NCBI RefSeq assembly: GCF_013403975.1
Contig: NZ_JABFDH010000001.1
Span: 434,001-498,000 of the forward strand
Source: Winogradskyella ursingii
Lineage (GTDB): Bacteria; Bacteroidota; Bacteroidia; Flavobacteriales; Flavobacteriaceae
DNA: 64,000 nucleotides
Reading direction: 5' to 3'
Of the stretch, positions 18,444 to 28,200 are shown piece by piece. The notes under the pieces are model-generated. The model searched no databases and was not told the DNA's origin. It saw only the letters and a program-made list of their open reading frames with translations. How positions within the stretch are numbered: the first letter of the stretch is position 1; each line of letters begins with the position of its first letter. The position numbers were made by a program, and so were the translations under genes.

Positions 18444-19412
18444 CTAACAACACCCTCCTCCATCATAATGGAAGGTAGATTCAGAAAAATAAATATCATC
18501 TCTTCCCAAGGCCTTCAGCGCACCAGCAGTTTTATCACAAACAGCCAATGGTTGATTCTTTAAAAGTACGTGTCCTGCTTTGTCGTCAAAATAATCGTTG
18601 TCTCCATAGTAGATAGCAGCTTTCCCTGTAAAAACACAAGGGCCATCTTTTGGCATTGGATCTTTTATTGCGGCTACCTCAATGGATTCTATGTATATCA
18701 ATTCATCCGTTGGGTAATTCTTCGGATCTAGGATTCTGTATGGTTTTCTGGCTCTAATTTCAATAGTTCCAAACCCAGCATCGGTTAATGCTTTTACGTA
18801 TTCTTTGATTGGTAAACTCCCGCTTAAGCAAAGCGCTCTCAAACGTTCATCGTTACGCAATTCGTCATTCATGGGTTGTTCGCAAGTTGGATCACTCATT
18901 ACCAGACGGCCGTGAGGTTTCAAAACGCGATACATTTCTGCTATTGCTTTCTTTAAGTCTTCAGCTTTAAAAATATTAAACAAGCAATTTTGTGCAGCAA
19001 CATCTATGCTATTATCTTCAACGGGAAGATTCATAGCATCACCTTTTTTGAGATCAACGAATTCAGATTTAAACCAATCGTTTTGCTCTTCGGCTATTTT
19101 GAAATTTTTACGGGAAGCTTCCAGCATTTCATCAACGACATCAATACCAATGACACCATTTTTTTGTCTGTTAAAATATGAAAATTGTAGTAACTCCATT
19201 CCGCCACCAACACCAACATAAAGCATTTTAGGATTATTGGTTAAATCCCTTGCGTGTACTGTAGAACCACAGCCATAGTTCATTTCCTGCATTATTTTTG
19301 GAATTTTTAAGCCTGGTAATTCCCAAATAGGATTCGTGGTACAGCATAGTCCAACATCTGGTGTTAATGCTGCTTCTTTGTAAACATCGTGTGTAGTTTC
19401 TAGGTAGCTCAT
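18444..19412 (-). CDS. arsM: Arsenite methyltransferase of the arsenosugar type
   Basis: The 322-residue protein is a class I SAM methyltransferase with motif I LYVGVGGGMELL (64-75), an acidic IGIDVVDEML and a post-motif VEDNSIDVAAQN. It carries ArsM-type cysteines at 23, 24, 48, 143, 177 and 195, and ends in Gly-Gly-Gly-Cys-Cys (321-322), a likely arsenic-binding tail. It would methylate As(III) to mono- and dimethyl forms with SAM. In cyanobacteria ArsM supplies the dimethylarsenic substrate of ArsS, and ArsS is encoded 10 kb upstream here on the same strand. Confidence 0.88.
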   Translation of the reverse strand: MSYLETTHDVYKEAALTPDVGLCCTTNPIWELPGLKIPKIMQEMNYGCGSTVHARDLTNNPKMLYVGVGGGMELLQFSYFNRQKNGVIGIDVVDEMLEASRKNFKIAEEQNDWFKSEFVDLKKGDAMNLPVEDNSIDVAAQNCLFNIFKAEDLKKAIAEMYRVLKPHGRLVMSDPTCEQPMNDELRNDERLRALCLSGSLPIKEYVKALTDAGFGTIEIRARKPYRILDPKNYPTDELIYIESIEVAAIKDPMPKDGPCVFTGKAAIYYGDNDYFDDKAGHVLLKNQPLAVCDKTAGALKALGRDDIYFSESTFHYDGGGCC

Positions 19413-19497
19413 TTAATTAGTTTTAGTAATGTCGTTGGTAACCACTGGCGCATAATATTGAATATTGTAGACAGAGGCTATAAAAGGGATATTTAGT

Positions 19498-20310
19498 CTA
19501 TAATGATTTAATTAATTCTGTGAATAAGATAATCATGTTGGGCTCAGCTTTTGAGGCCATAGCAATAATCTCTTCAATGTTCACAGGTTCTAAATTATCT
19601 GGGTCGCATTCATCTGTTAAAACAGAAACAGCAGCAGCTTTTAAGCCCAAATGATTGGCAACGATAATTTCTGGAACGGTACTCATGCCCACTGCATCTG
19701 CCCCAATTATTTTGAGCATTCTATATTCTGCTCGTGTTTCTAATTGTGGGCCAACTACACTAGCATAAACGCCTTTGTGCAACGGTATGTTATTATCCTT
19801 TGCAATATCTTCAATTTTTGAATTGATTTGGGCATCATATGGTGCGCTCATATCCGTAAAGCGTTCACCAAGTGCCGAAACACCTTTAAATGCCAAAGGT
19901 GAACCACCCTGAAGATTGATATGGTCGTCAATTAGCATTAATTCTCCTTTTTTGAAGCCGAGATTTACCGCTCCTGCAGCGTTAGAAACCAACAAAGTTT
20001 TAATACCCAGTTTTTCCATAATACGAACAGGAAACGTTACATCTTGCAACGAATAGCCTTCATAAACATGAAAACGACCTTGCATAATTACTACTTTCTT
20101 ACCGCCTAAATTTCCATAAATCAATTTTCCTTTGTGAAATTCAACCGTAGCTGTTGGGAAATTAGGAATATGGTTGTAACTGGCTTCTGCAATGATTTCA
20201 ACTTTATCCAAAAGTTGGCCTAAGCCTGTACCTAAAATAATACCGACTTCCGGATTTTCAAATCCTTTACTTTTTAAATATGCGGTGCTTTCTTCGATGA
20301 ATTTAATCAT
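19498..20310 (-). CDS. Purine-nucleoside phosphorylase (trimeric type)
   Basis: The 270-residue protein matches the trimeric PNP family: ILGTGLGQL near the N-terminus, GKLIYG, MQGRFHVYEGY, LLVSNAAGAVN, and GADAVGMSTVPEI with the conserved Met/Ser/Thr near the ribose. Asn in SVLTDECDPDNLEP-type segments contacts the base. The start overlaps the DUF2064 gene by 8 bases. In this cluster it could split dimethylarsinoyl-5'-deoxyadenosine, the ArsS product, into adenine and a 5-arsinoyl ribose 1-phosphate. Ordinary purine salvage is the alternative and cannot be ruled out. Confidence 0.88.
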   Translation of the reverse strand: MIKFIEESTAYLKSKGFENPEVGIILGTGLGQLLDKVEIIAEASYNHIPNFPTATVEFHKGKLIYGNLGGKKVVIMQGRFHVYEGYSLQDVTFPVRIMEKLGIKTLLVSNAAGAVNLGFKKGELMLIDDHINLQGGSPLAFKGVSALGERFTDMSAPYDAQINSKIEDIAKDNNIPLHKGVYASVVGPQLETRAEYRMLKIIGADAVGMSTVPEIIVANHLGLKAAAVSVLTDECDPDNLEPVNIEEIIAMASKAEPNMIILFTELIKSL

Positions 20311-20932
20311 AAAGTTGTTGAATTTTTTCTTGTAATAATTCGTTGTTTTTATAAAAATCGGACGCTATTAAATCTTCGTAAGTATCGATATCGTTTAGTG
20401 TTTCTAATATGCCGATATTCTCATCAGTCTGGTTTAATTCTTCTAAAGTATTTTTCAATAAATCAGGTTGGCTCCAGGGTTTATTCTGAAATATTTCAGG
20501 TATTAATTTTGAAAGCCCAACCAAATAGTAGCCTCCATCTTCGGCAGGACCGAAAACAACATCGTTTTGCTCTAAAGCTTCGAGTCCGTTTAAGATATGG
20601 TTAGAGTTAATATCTGGTAAATCAGAACCTATAAGCACAATGTTGTTATAGCCATCATTAAAACCATCTTTAAATGCATTGAGCATGCGCTCACCTAAAT
20701 CATTTCCTTCTTGCACGGATTTAGTATGGTTGTTCCATTTGGAATCAACCACTGCATTAGAAAAATAAATGCGTTTATCAACGGATAGATTTTCAGTGGC
20801 TTTCTCGGTAATTTTAACCAATTCTGAATACACCTCAAATGCGCCATAATCACCAATCGTTTTGGCCAATCTGGTTTTTACGGTTCCGAGTTTTATATTT
20901 TTTACAAAAACAATTACAAGTGATTTAGTCAT
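20303..20932 (-). CDS. DUF2064 (TIGR04282-type) nucleotidyl/glycosyltransferase-like protein
   Basis: The 209-residue GT-A-like protein has VFVKNIKLGTVKTRLAK, GERMLNAF, LIGSDLPDI and FGPAEDGGYYLVGL, the full signature of the CofC-like DUF2064 family recognised as TIGR04282 in arsenosugar clusters. The KTRL motif likely contacts a nucleotide phosphate and the acidic DGGYY loop a metal. It overlaps both neighbours by 8 bases and lies in the tightest part of the operon with the rhodanese and the phosphorylase. The role is probably activating or transferring a sugar; this is inferred. Confidence 0.82.
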   Translation of the reverse strand: MTKSLVIVFVKNIKLGTVKTRLAKTIGDYGAFEVYSELVKITEKATENLSVDKRIYFSNAVVDSKWNNHTKSVQEGNDLGERMLNAFKDGFNDGYNNIVLIGSDLPDINSNHILNGLEALEQNDVVFGPAEDGGYYLVGLSKLIPEIFQNKPWSQPDLLKNTLEELNQTDENIGILETLNDIDTYEDLIASDFYKNNELLQEKIQQLYD

Positions 20933-21419
20933 AAACTTTGGTGCCTTTTAATAGCCATTTACTCCAAGCCTTTGAATAGGCATGGACGCTCTCGGTTTCT
21001 TTTTGTTCTGGATTATAAATAGGAAAGTCGTTATTTTTCCATTCAAAAATACCACCAAATAAATTATAAACATTGGTGTATCCTGCTTTTTTGAGTTGTT
21101 CTCCAATATTTTCTGACCTGATGCCAACGGAACAATATACGACGATTGTTGTTGTGGTGTCGGGAACTGTAGTTTTTATGGTTTCAACATTAAAATTATT
21201 ATACCCAACATAGAATGCATCTTTGATATGGCTAACGTTAAATTCTTCAATTTCTCTCGCATCTAAGATTACAGCATCAGTTTTTGGCATTGCCAATTCT
21301 TGTACTGACATATATGGTATGCTTTCAGAATTATAGGTTTTAAGTAATTCGTTTATAGAGTTTTGGGCATGGCCAATATCCACGAATAAAAAAAGTAGAA
21401 GAATAATGAGTAAGCGCAT
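20925..21419 (-). CDS. Periplasmic rhodanese-domain protein
   Basis: The 164-residue protein has a signal peptide (MRLLIILLLFLFVDIGHAQ) and one rhodanese domain (about residues 36-150). The active-site loop VVYCSVGIRS supplies Cys96. It may move sulfur or act as a thiol redox or As(III)-binding protein in the periplasm. Some rhodanese-fold proteins (for example Acr2p and Cdc25 relatives) reduce arsenate, but the loop here is a normal rhodanese loop, so I do not claim that. It overlaps the DUF2064 gene by 8 bases. Confidence 0.85.
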   Translation of the reverse strand: MRLLIILLLFLFVDIGHAQNSINELLKTYNSESIPYMSVQELAMPKTDAVILDAREIEEFNVSHIKDAFYVGYNNFNVETIKTTVPDTTTTIVVYCSVGIRSENIGEQLKKAGYTNVYNLFGGIFEWKNNDFPIYNPEQKETESVHAYSKAWSKWLLKGTKVYD

Positions 21420-21449
21420 TTTAGTTTAGTACAAAAATTAAGGTGTTCC

Positions 21450-22277
21450 TTACACCACAATCGGTTTTCCTTTGAGTTGGCGTTCGGTTTTTGGTAAAAT
21501 TTCCATGTTGTCCCAAATTCCGGTTAATATAGTTTCTGCATAAGATTTTGGCAATAATCCGTTTTGCATCATTTGATTCGTTAATATATGATTGTATTGT
21601 AACTTACGAAAATTAACCGAAAAGGGTTCAGTTGTATTATCTAAAATAACATACCAAACATTTGTTTGGCCGTCATTGGCAGGCATACCAATGACACCAG
21701 CATTTATCCATAATTTACCATCTTCACGATGCTGAAAGGGTAGTCCGCTGTGACCGGCAATTATAACATCACTTTGGGTTGTTTCAAAATTTGATAGCTT
21801 GGTTTTCCAGGATGTTGATTTAAAAATGAAGTCTGAAACATTAAAATATGAACCATGAATAACAGTAACTTTTTTATCATTTATTTTAAATTGAATGTGA
21901 TCGGGAAGTGTTTTTAGAAAATCAATAGAATCTTTTGAAACTTTACTTTTAGCGAATGGATACCATTGCTGCGAAAAATTATCACATCGAGAACCTTCCG
22001 TAAAGTCACAGCCACAATCATCTTCATCGTTTTTTAGTTGAATTTCGACATTGCCAAGTATACTTTGTGCGCCCCATTTTTTGAACGTTTGAATGGTTTC
22101 TTCGGGTTGCGCACAATAGCCAACAATATCGCCAGTACAGATGCAATTTTCTGGTGAAATACCTTCGGATTTTGCAACTGAAATTAATGCTTCGAGAGCT
22201 TGCAGGTTGCTGTAAACTCCACCAAAGAGCAATACTTTACCTGATATGTCTCCTATGTTGATTACCTTTTTATCCAT
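21450..22277 (-). CDS. Metallophosphoesterase-fold protein with degenerate metal site
   Basis: The 275-residue protein follows the YfcE/diadenosine-tetraphosphatase-like fold, but several catalytic residues are changed. Motif I reads FGGVYSN (Gly and Tyr where Asp and His are usual), motif II GDIVGY is intact (Asp50), motif III is GNVE instead of GNHD, the HG pair of IHGS and GHS near 175 are kept. A cysteine-rich insertion follows motif III (Cys88, Cys90, Cys98), with further Cys45, Cys47 and Cys55. It overlaps the symporter gene by 16 bases. It may be a low-activity phosphatase or an arsenic- or metal-responsive protein. Confidence 0.8.
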   Translation of the reverse strand: MDKKVINIGDISGKVLLFGGVYSNLQALEALISVAKSEGISPENCICTGDIVGYCAQPEETIQTFKKWGAQSILGNVEIQLKNDEDDCGCDFTEGSRCDNFSQQWYPFAKSKVSKDSIDFLKTLPDHIQFKINDKKVTVIHGSYFNVSDFIFKSTSWKTKLSNFETTQSDVIIAGHSGLPFQHREDGKLWINAGVIGMPANDGQTNVWYVILDNTTEPFSVNFRKLQYNHILTNQMMQNGLLPKSYAETILTGIWDNMEILPKTERQLKGKPIVV

Positions 22278-23596
22278 TTCGGGATGAAATATAAAATATT
22301 ACACGTTAATATACCCCAAACATTTACCCAAAATAAACTTGCATATTTACCTTTTGTAAAAATCAAAACTTCAGGAAAGATGTCAAAAATTAATACAAAT
22401 CCAAATATCAATCCTGCAATCACGCTCAGATAAAAACTGACTTTTGGTACATTACTATTCCAAAATAAAAAAACTGGTGTTAAACCGATGACCATAGTAC
22501 CTGATATGGTAGTTGCAGATAATATTTCGGCATTTAAAAAAACGGGTAATGTCCCTAATACTGCGATCGCAGCCATAGATAATCTCCCAAAACTTAATGA
22601 TTTTGAAAAGCCAAGATCCACAGAAATTAATTTTGAAAATGATGAAAATGTTGAATCCAGAGTTGATGCTGCTGAAGTAATCATTATAAAATTAATCACC
22701 AATAAAATGACCACACCAAAAGCCTTACCGACTTCAACTGCAGCTTGCCCTTGCATTCCCTGGTTCTGTGCATAGACACCAATGATACTAAAAAGGATAA
22801 TACAGAATGCTCCTAATACGCTGGCTAACAAAAAACTTTTCCTAGTGACTTTTGGTGAACTGATAAAAGCCCTGTCGGTTAAAACCGGATCATGAAATGG
22901 ATAGCTGAATGATTGTATGATGGCTGCGAAAAAGAGATTCAGGCCTAATTCAAAAGTCCATGTGCCTGAGGTTGTGACATCTTTTATTGTAAAATCTTCA
23001 ACCGAAAATATATTCCAAAGAATCACAATTAGTAATACGGAAAACAGCACCATCTGAATGACATCTGTAAATATTGAACTGCTCAATCCACCTTTAATAG
23101 CGTAGGCTAAAGTCAAAATTGTAAATACGATGATTGCCCAATAATAGTTTGAAGAACCTATATCTCCGAAATAACTGCCAATCACTATAGTATTACTCCA
23201 CACCTCATTAAATAAACGAATAGAGATTAAAGTTGAAAACAAAGCCATAGCTCCTCTTCCAAATTTACTAGTCAAAAATTCATGGATACTTTTAAAGCCT
23301 CCAACAATTCGCATTTTATAAATAATCAATCCGGCAACTGCAAAAGATAGATAATATCCAGCATAAGCAACACCGCCAACAATTCCAAAATCTAGTCCGA
23401 GATTTGCTGCATTAGTAATACTTTTAGCGAATATCCACGAAATAATAAGGCTACCCATAAGCACAAATGTGTTTGGTGCTTTCCTTTTGTGAACTGCCTT
23501 AAAAAACGCGTCTGTTGTTTTAGCAAATGGAGAGAGTAGGAACAAGATTAAACTCGAACCTATAATTAAAAGCCATTGCCAGTTAATTACTTCCAT
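22262..23596 (-). CDS. Sodium:solute symporter family transporter
   Basis: The 444-residue protein has about 12-13 membrane helices and the sequence style of the SSS family, including FTDVIQMVLFS and DPVLTDRAFIS (a substrate or sodium-site region) and TSAASTLDSTFSSFSKL, the Ser-rich sodium-site helix. It lies between the SusD gene and the metallophosphoesterase and shares their strand. It could move the compound delivered by SusCD across the inner membrane. The substrate is unknown; the family carries sugars, nucleosides, carboxylates and other small solutes. Confidence 0.82.
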   Translation of the reverse strand: MEVINWQWLLIIGSSLILFLLSPFAKTTDAFFKAVHKRKAPNTFVLMGSLIISWIFAKSITNAANLGLDFGIVGGVAYAGYYLSFAVAGLIIYKMRIVGGFKSIHEFLTSKFGRGAMALFSTLISIRLFNEVWSNTIVIGSYFGDIGSSNYYWAIIVFTILTLAYAIKGGLSSSIFTDVIQMVLFSVLLIVILWNIFSVEDFTIKDVTTSGTWTFELGLNLFFAAIIQSFSYPFHDPVLTDRAFISSPKVTRKSFLLASVLGAFCIILFSIIGVYAQNQGMQGQAAVEVGKAFGVVILLVINFIMITSAASTLDSTFSSFSKLISVDLGFSKSLSFGRLSMAAIAVLGTLPVFLNAEILSATTISGTMVIGLTPVFLFWNSNVPKVSFYLSVIAGLIFGFVLIFDIFPEVLIFTKGKYASLFWVNVWGILTCNILYFIPKWIKR

Positions 23597-23612
23597 AAAT
23601 TAATTTCTGTCA

Positions 23613-23675
23613 CATCGAGCGAAGTCGAGATGCTTTTTTGTTTTTTGTATAGGGTCTCGACTATGCTCGACCTGA
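23613..23675. repeat. Inverted pair of REP-like palindromes
   Basis: CATCGAGCGAAGTCGAGATG (23613-23632) and GTCTCGACTATGCTCGACC (about 23654-23672) are near-complementary, so a stem of about 16 bases with a 20-base loop can form. It lies in the 88-base gap between susD and the symporter gene. Each arm is itself a TCGA-based palindrome. A third copy sits in the coding sequence at 16343. Confidence 0.7.
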
Positions 23676-23684
23676 TAGTTTTTC

Positions 23685-25130
23685 TTAATCTTCATCCCAC
23701 CAAACAGATACATTAATACTGTTTCCATCAGTAGCGCCTGCCGCCACGGCATAGTTCTCAGCATTTAAAGCTTCTTCCTCAGCAGGATAGGGCATTCTTA
23801 CAGGAATTAAATCATTATTTAAACTAGCTGAAATTGTTCTTAATTCTGGGAAACCAGTCCTTCTAAATTCTATCCAACCTTCGTACCCGTTAATGATATT
23901 TGCAATCCATTTTTGGGTGATTATTTGTTCAATTGGAGTTGTGTTGGTTGCATTGTAAGCTGCTGGTCCAGATAGATAATTAGAAGGTAATTCCGTATTC
24001 CAGTATTCAAAAGCTAATGCGACTCCAGTCTCGTAGAGTTCTTGAGCATCTGCTGTAATGATATTTTTTGCTGCAGCTTCTGCCAATGCAAAATGCACCT
24101 CCCAAGCCGTGATAAAGTTGGCATCCAACGTTGAGGTATCCTCTCTAAATGCTGTTCCCGCCAGAGAATAATTTGCCAAGGCAATAGAGGTTTGCGAAGC
24201 GTCGATACCATTCAATAAGCCGTTAAATTCATTTGAATTTGAATTTGAAAATGGTCTAAAAAATGTTGAAATTCGGGTGTCGTTTAATTCAACTAAAATA
24301 TCTTCCATGGTTTCGGATAATACGAAGTTGTTAAAATCACCAATGCGCAGTTGCGCTAATCGAAAACTATTTGGATCTGAATTGGTAAAGTTGAAAATGG
24401 CATTCTGACTGTTATTCATCATATAATTACCTTCATCAAAAATGGCTTGTAATTCTGTTGCGACATCAACTTTCTCTGAAATTCTCAATAGATGTTTAAT
24501 TTTTAATGAATTTGCAAAACGAATCCAAGCCTCTAAATCCCCATTAAAAAGGATATCACCTTCGAGCGGAATTACATCTGAATATGCTCCAATTGCTGCG
24601 ATACCTTTGTCCAAGTTGTCTAATATCCCATTTTCTGCCATATAGATATCCTCTTGTAAATCATATGCTGGTGTTACTGTGCCTTCTACACCATTAAACG
24701 CTTCAAAATAAGGAACATCGCCAAATAAGTCAGTTAATCCTGCAGCCATATGAGCTTTTAAAATTAAAGCTGGACCTTCGTAAACGGCAAAAGTTTCAAC
24801 CGTTTGGGATTGTTTTAAAATAATTTCATTATCCCTTAAGTTAGTGTAAAATACAGGCCAAGGATTTCCGCCTAACTGTGGTGATTTTAAGGCGTGTCTG
24901 TCAAATAAGTTAAAATCTAAAGCAGTTCTGTGCTGCGACAGTAAGTCGCCAGCCACAAAACCTTCGTAGCTCATATTCTCGCCAAAATCATATATAACCT
25001 GACGTAATAACAGGCTTGGCTGAACCGAACTTGGTGCATTTGGATTGGTGTTGATGTCCTCAAAATCTTGAGTGCAGCTTGTTAGAGTTATCAAACTTAA
25101 TATTGAAAGTATATATATTGTTTTTTTCAT
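23685..25130 (-). CDS. SusD/RagB-family surface lipoprotein
   Basis: The 481-residue protein starts with a lipoprotein signal (SLITLTSCTQ, Cys about 19) and then the SusD opening DFEDINTNPNAP. It contains ISEKVDVAT-type TPR helices and a C-terminal part with WIANIINGYEGWIEFRRTG, characteristic of SusD/RagB (SusD-like_2). It would form the lid of the TonB-dependent SusC channel on the cell surface. It follows susC with an 83-base gap that contains a palindrome. The ligand is unknown. No polysaccharide-degrading enzyme is encoded in the cluster, so this does not look like a normal polysaccharide utilisation locus. Confidence 0.88.
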   Translation of the reverse strand: MKKTIYILSILSLITLTSCTQDFEDINTNPNAPSSVQPSLLLRQVIYDFGENMSYEGFVAGDLLSQHRTALDFNLFDRHALKSPQLGGNPWPVFYTNLRDNEIILKQSQTVETFAVYEGPALILKAHMAAGLTDLFGDVPYFEAFNGVEGTVTPAYDLQEDIYMAENGILDNLDKGIAAIGAYSDVIPLEGDILFNGDLEAWIRFANSLKIKHLLRISEKVDVATELQAIFDEGNYMMNNSQNAIFNFTNSDPNSFRLAQLRIGDFNNFVLSETMEDILVELNDTRISTFFRPFSNSNSNEFNGLLNGIDASQTSIALANYSLAGTAFREDTSTLDANFITAWEVHFALAEAAAKNIITADAQELYETGVALAFEYWNTELPSNYLSGPAAYNATNTTPIEQIITQKWIANIINGYEGWIEFRRTGFPELRTISASLNNDLIPVRMPYPAEEEALNAENYAVAAGATDGNSINVSVWWDED

Positions 25131-25149
25131 TTTATTACTTTTTTTGCAA

Positions 25150-25210
25150 GGTTTCTAAAACCTCCTATCTGTTATTTTAGACCTGCTAGGTTTAAAAAAC
25201 CTGCGAGGTC
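25150..25210. repeat. Two palindromic units between susC and susD
   Basis: AGGTTT/AAACCT at about 25150-25164, and GACCTGCTAGGTTT (25180-25193) pairing with AAACCTGCGAGGTC (25197-25210). The second forms a hairpin with a stem of about 14 bases and three central mismatches. These resemble dispersed REP elements and could tune expression of susD relative to susC. Confidence 0.6.
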
Positions 25211-25213
25211 CTT

Positions 25214-28200
25214 TTAAAAGTTAAAACCGGCTTTAAATCCAATACTTCGTGTTGTCGCATAACTCATGTCTTCAACACCGCTTACAAAACCATTGCCTTG
25301 GACCGCCAATTGTTCAGGATCAAAATGCGGATTTTCTGTGATAGCGAAAAGGTTGTTTCCTATTATAGAAAGATTCAAATCAGCACCTTCCTTCAATCCT
25401 AAAAATCCATCTTTTAAATTGAATGTATAACCGATAGAAAACTGTCTTAACTTTAAGAATGAAGCGTCATAAACATTGTTTTCCTCATGATTTCTGTCGT
25501 AAAACTGTCGGTAATAGCTTTCCGCAGTAACAGCAACTGTGTTCGGTTGCCCTGTGTTAACATTAACACCTTGGGCAACAATCCCATCTTCTGGGCGATT
25601 TGCGGTTTCCGCTAACTGTCCGCCAACATTCCCCAAAGCTCTTGTTCTTGATACGACTTCTCCACCTTGTCTCCAATCGAATAAAAAACTTGCGTTCCAA
25701 TTTTTATAGTTGAAATTATTGCTCCAGCCCAAAGTGAAATCTGGATTGTAATTGCCCAGTTTTTGAAGATTATTGTCAGCAATAAACCGTCCATTGTCAT
25801 CAATTAAAAACTGGCCGTTTTCATTACGCTGATATCCTGTACCATAAATATCACCGATGCGACCACCTTCTTCAACTTGAAACCAAACGGTTTGGTTAGC
25901 ACTATCGTAAATTCGGCTGTAAGCCAAGGTTAATCTACCATCCGATTGTGGTAAATTTCTAATTACTGAGCGGTTAGTGGCAAAATTGAACGTGGTATTC
26001 CAATTAAAATCATCTGTTTGAATTGGTGTGATTCCCAAAACCACTTCAACACCTTGCGTATTCACTTCTCCGCCATTAACTACTTGCTGCTCATAACCTG
26101 ATGAAATGGCTACGGGAAGAGAAATTATTTGATCTTCTGTAGTATTATTATAATAAGTGAAATCTAATCGGAGTTTGTCTCTAAAAAATCTTAGGTCTGT
26201 ACCAAACTCAAAAGAGGTTGTACTTTCAGGTTTTAAATTAGAATTTGGAATAAAATCCTGATTGCTAAATGTAGGCTGCCCATTAAATGGCGTTTGCGAT
26301 ACAAAAGCACCAGAAGTCTGATAAGCACCAGTATCATTACCTACTTGTGCAACACTGGCTCGAAGTTTTGCAAAAGAAAATACATCTGGCAATTCGGTAA
26401 CGTTAGATAAAATAAAACTAGAAGATACAGATGGGTAGAAGAACGACGTTCCGTCAACAGAAAATGGCGTAGCTAAAGCGCTTGACCAATCGTTACGACC
26501 TGTTATATCCACAAACAAAAAGTCTTTGTAGCCTAATTTGGCAATGCCATAAAATGAGTTGATACGTTTTTGGCTTTCAAACTGAAACACTTCAATTGGT
26601 GAAGCTGCATTATTTAGATTATATATACCTGGCTGAGCTAAGTTAACAGTTTGAGATTGTTTGGTCGATGCGTTTTGGTCCAATCTGTTTCCACCTAAAA
26701 ACAAGTCTACGGAGAAATCACCAAACTGATTTTTATAATTGATTAAAAAATCGGTATTCACCTCCCTAAACGTTACATCATGTTCCGCATAAGCACCATT
26801 TCTAAAACGGTTGCTGCTATATGCACGTCGCAATTGACGTGTTTCTGTACTAAAATCCATTCCTGTTCTTAACGAAATACTTAGATGCTCTGTAAGTTGT
26901 TGTCTTAATGAAACATTACCAAAAATTCGATCTCTTACAAACGAATTGGTGTTTTCATTTAAAATAAAATATGGATTGTCAAAAAATGTATAGTTGAATG
27001 AATACTGTTGTGTGCCTTCCAAACCAGGTTGCCAATAACGTTTTAGATTGTCGATGTTAAGGGAACGTGGTCCCCAAGCCACCAAAGAATAATTCACATT
27101 TTCACTTCCGTAACCGTTAGATGGTCTATTGTCGCTACTTGAATTGATATAGCTAATCGACGTGTTGATTTCTGTTTTGTCAGTAGGTTTAAAATTAAGT
27201 TTTGCAAAGATGGTTTGTCGGTCTAAATTCACACCTGGTATAATCGCTTCACTTCTCAAATCTGTAAATGATAATCTATAATTTCCAGAGTCAAAACCAT
27301 CTGAAATTGAAATATTGTTTATGGTAGTTATTCCAGTTTCATAAAAGTTCTTCAAATTATCAGGGTTGGAAACGAACGGTGTTGCAGTAATAGATAAGCC
27401 ATCATAAAGCGACGTGTCGCCACCACGAACAATGCTACCATCTGCCAATCGCACCGGACTATCAAACTGCGGAATCAACAAACCAGCATCAAGTCTAGGT
27501 CCCCAAGAATAAGTAATGTTGTCGTTAATACCACCACCGAGACCATCAACAAATTCAAATTGACCTGAATTTCCTTGTCCATATTTATTTTGAAAATCAG
27601 GCAATTTAAATGCTGTATCCACAAATAAGGACGTGTTAAAACTTATACCTAAACCTCTTGCATTACGTCCATCTTTAGTTTCAATAACAATTACACCATT
27701 AGAAGCTCGTGTGCCATATAATGCCGCAGCACTGGGTCCTTTTAATACTGTGACGGAGGCAACATCGTCAGGATTCACTTCCATAGCACCGTTTCCAAAG
27801 TCTATTTCCTGAAATCCTGCTGCCGCTTCATTGGTAAAATTAAATACCGTTTCGTTATTAATTGGTACACCGTCAACTACAAAAAGCGGATTATTATTAG
27901 AAAATGAAGCCTCACCTCGAATGGTGATTTTCGAAGATGAACCTACACCAGTGGCACCTTGTGAAATAGTAACTCCAGCTAATTTTCCTTGTAAATTATC
28001 TAAAAAATTAACAGTTTTTACTTCGGTTAAACTTTTAGATTTAATCGCCTGTACTGCATAGCCCAATTCTTTAGTGTCACGTTCCAATCCTAAGGCGGTA
28101 ATTACCACTTCGTCTAATGCAGATGCATCTTCTTCGAGGCTCACATTGATCACGGTTTTGTCACCAACGCTTATTGTTTTGGATTTATAGCCTAAAAATG

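Noticed and set aside
20925..21419. Arsenate reductase function for the rhodanese
   Set aside because: The active loop is a standard single-Cys rhodanese loop and the protein is exported, so arsenate reduction is not supported.
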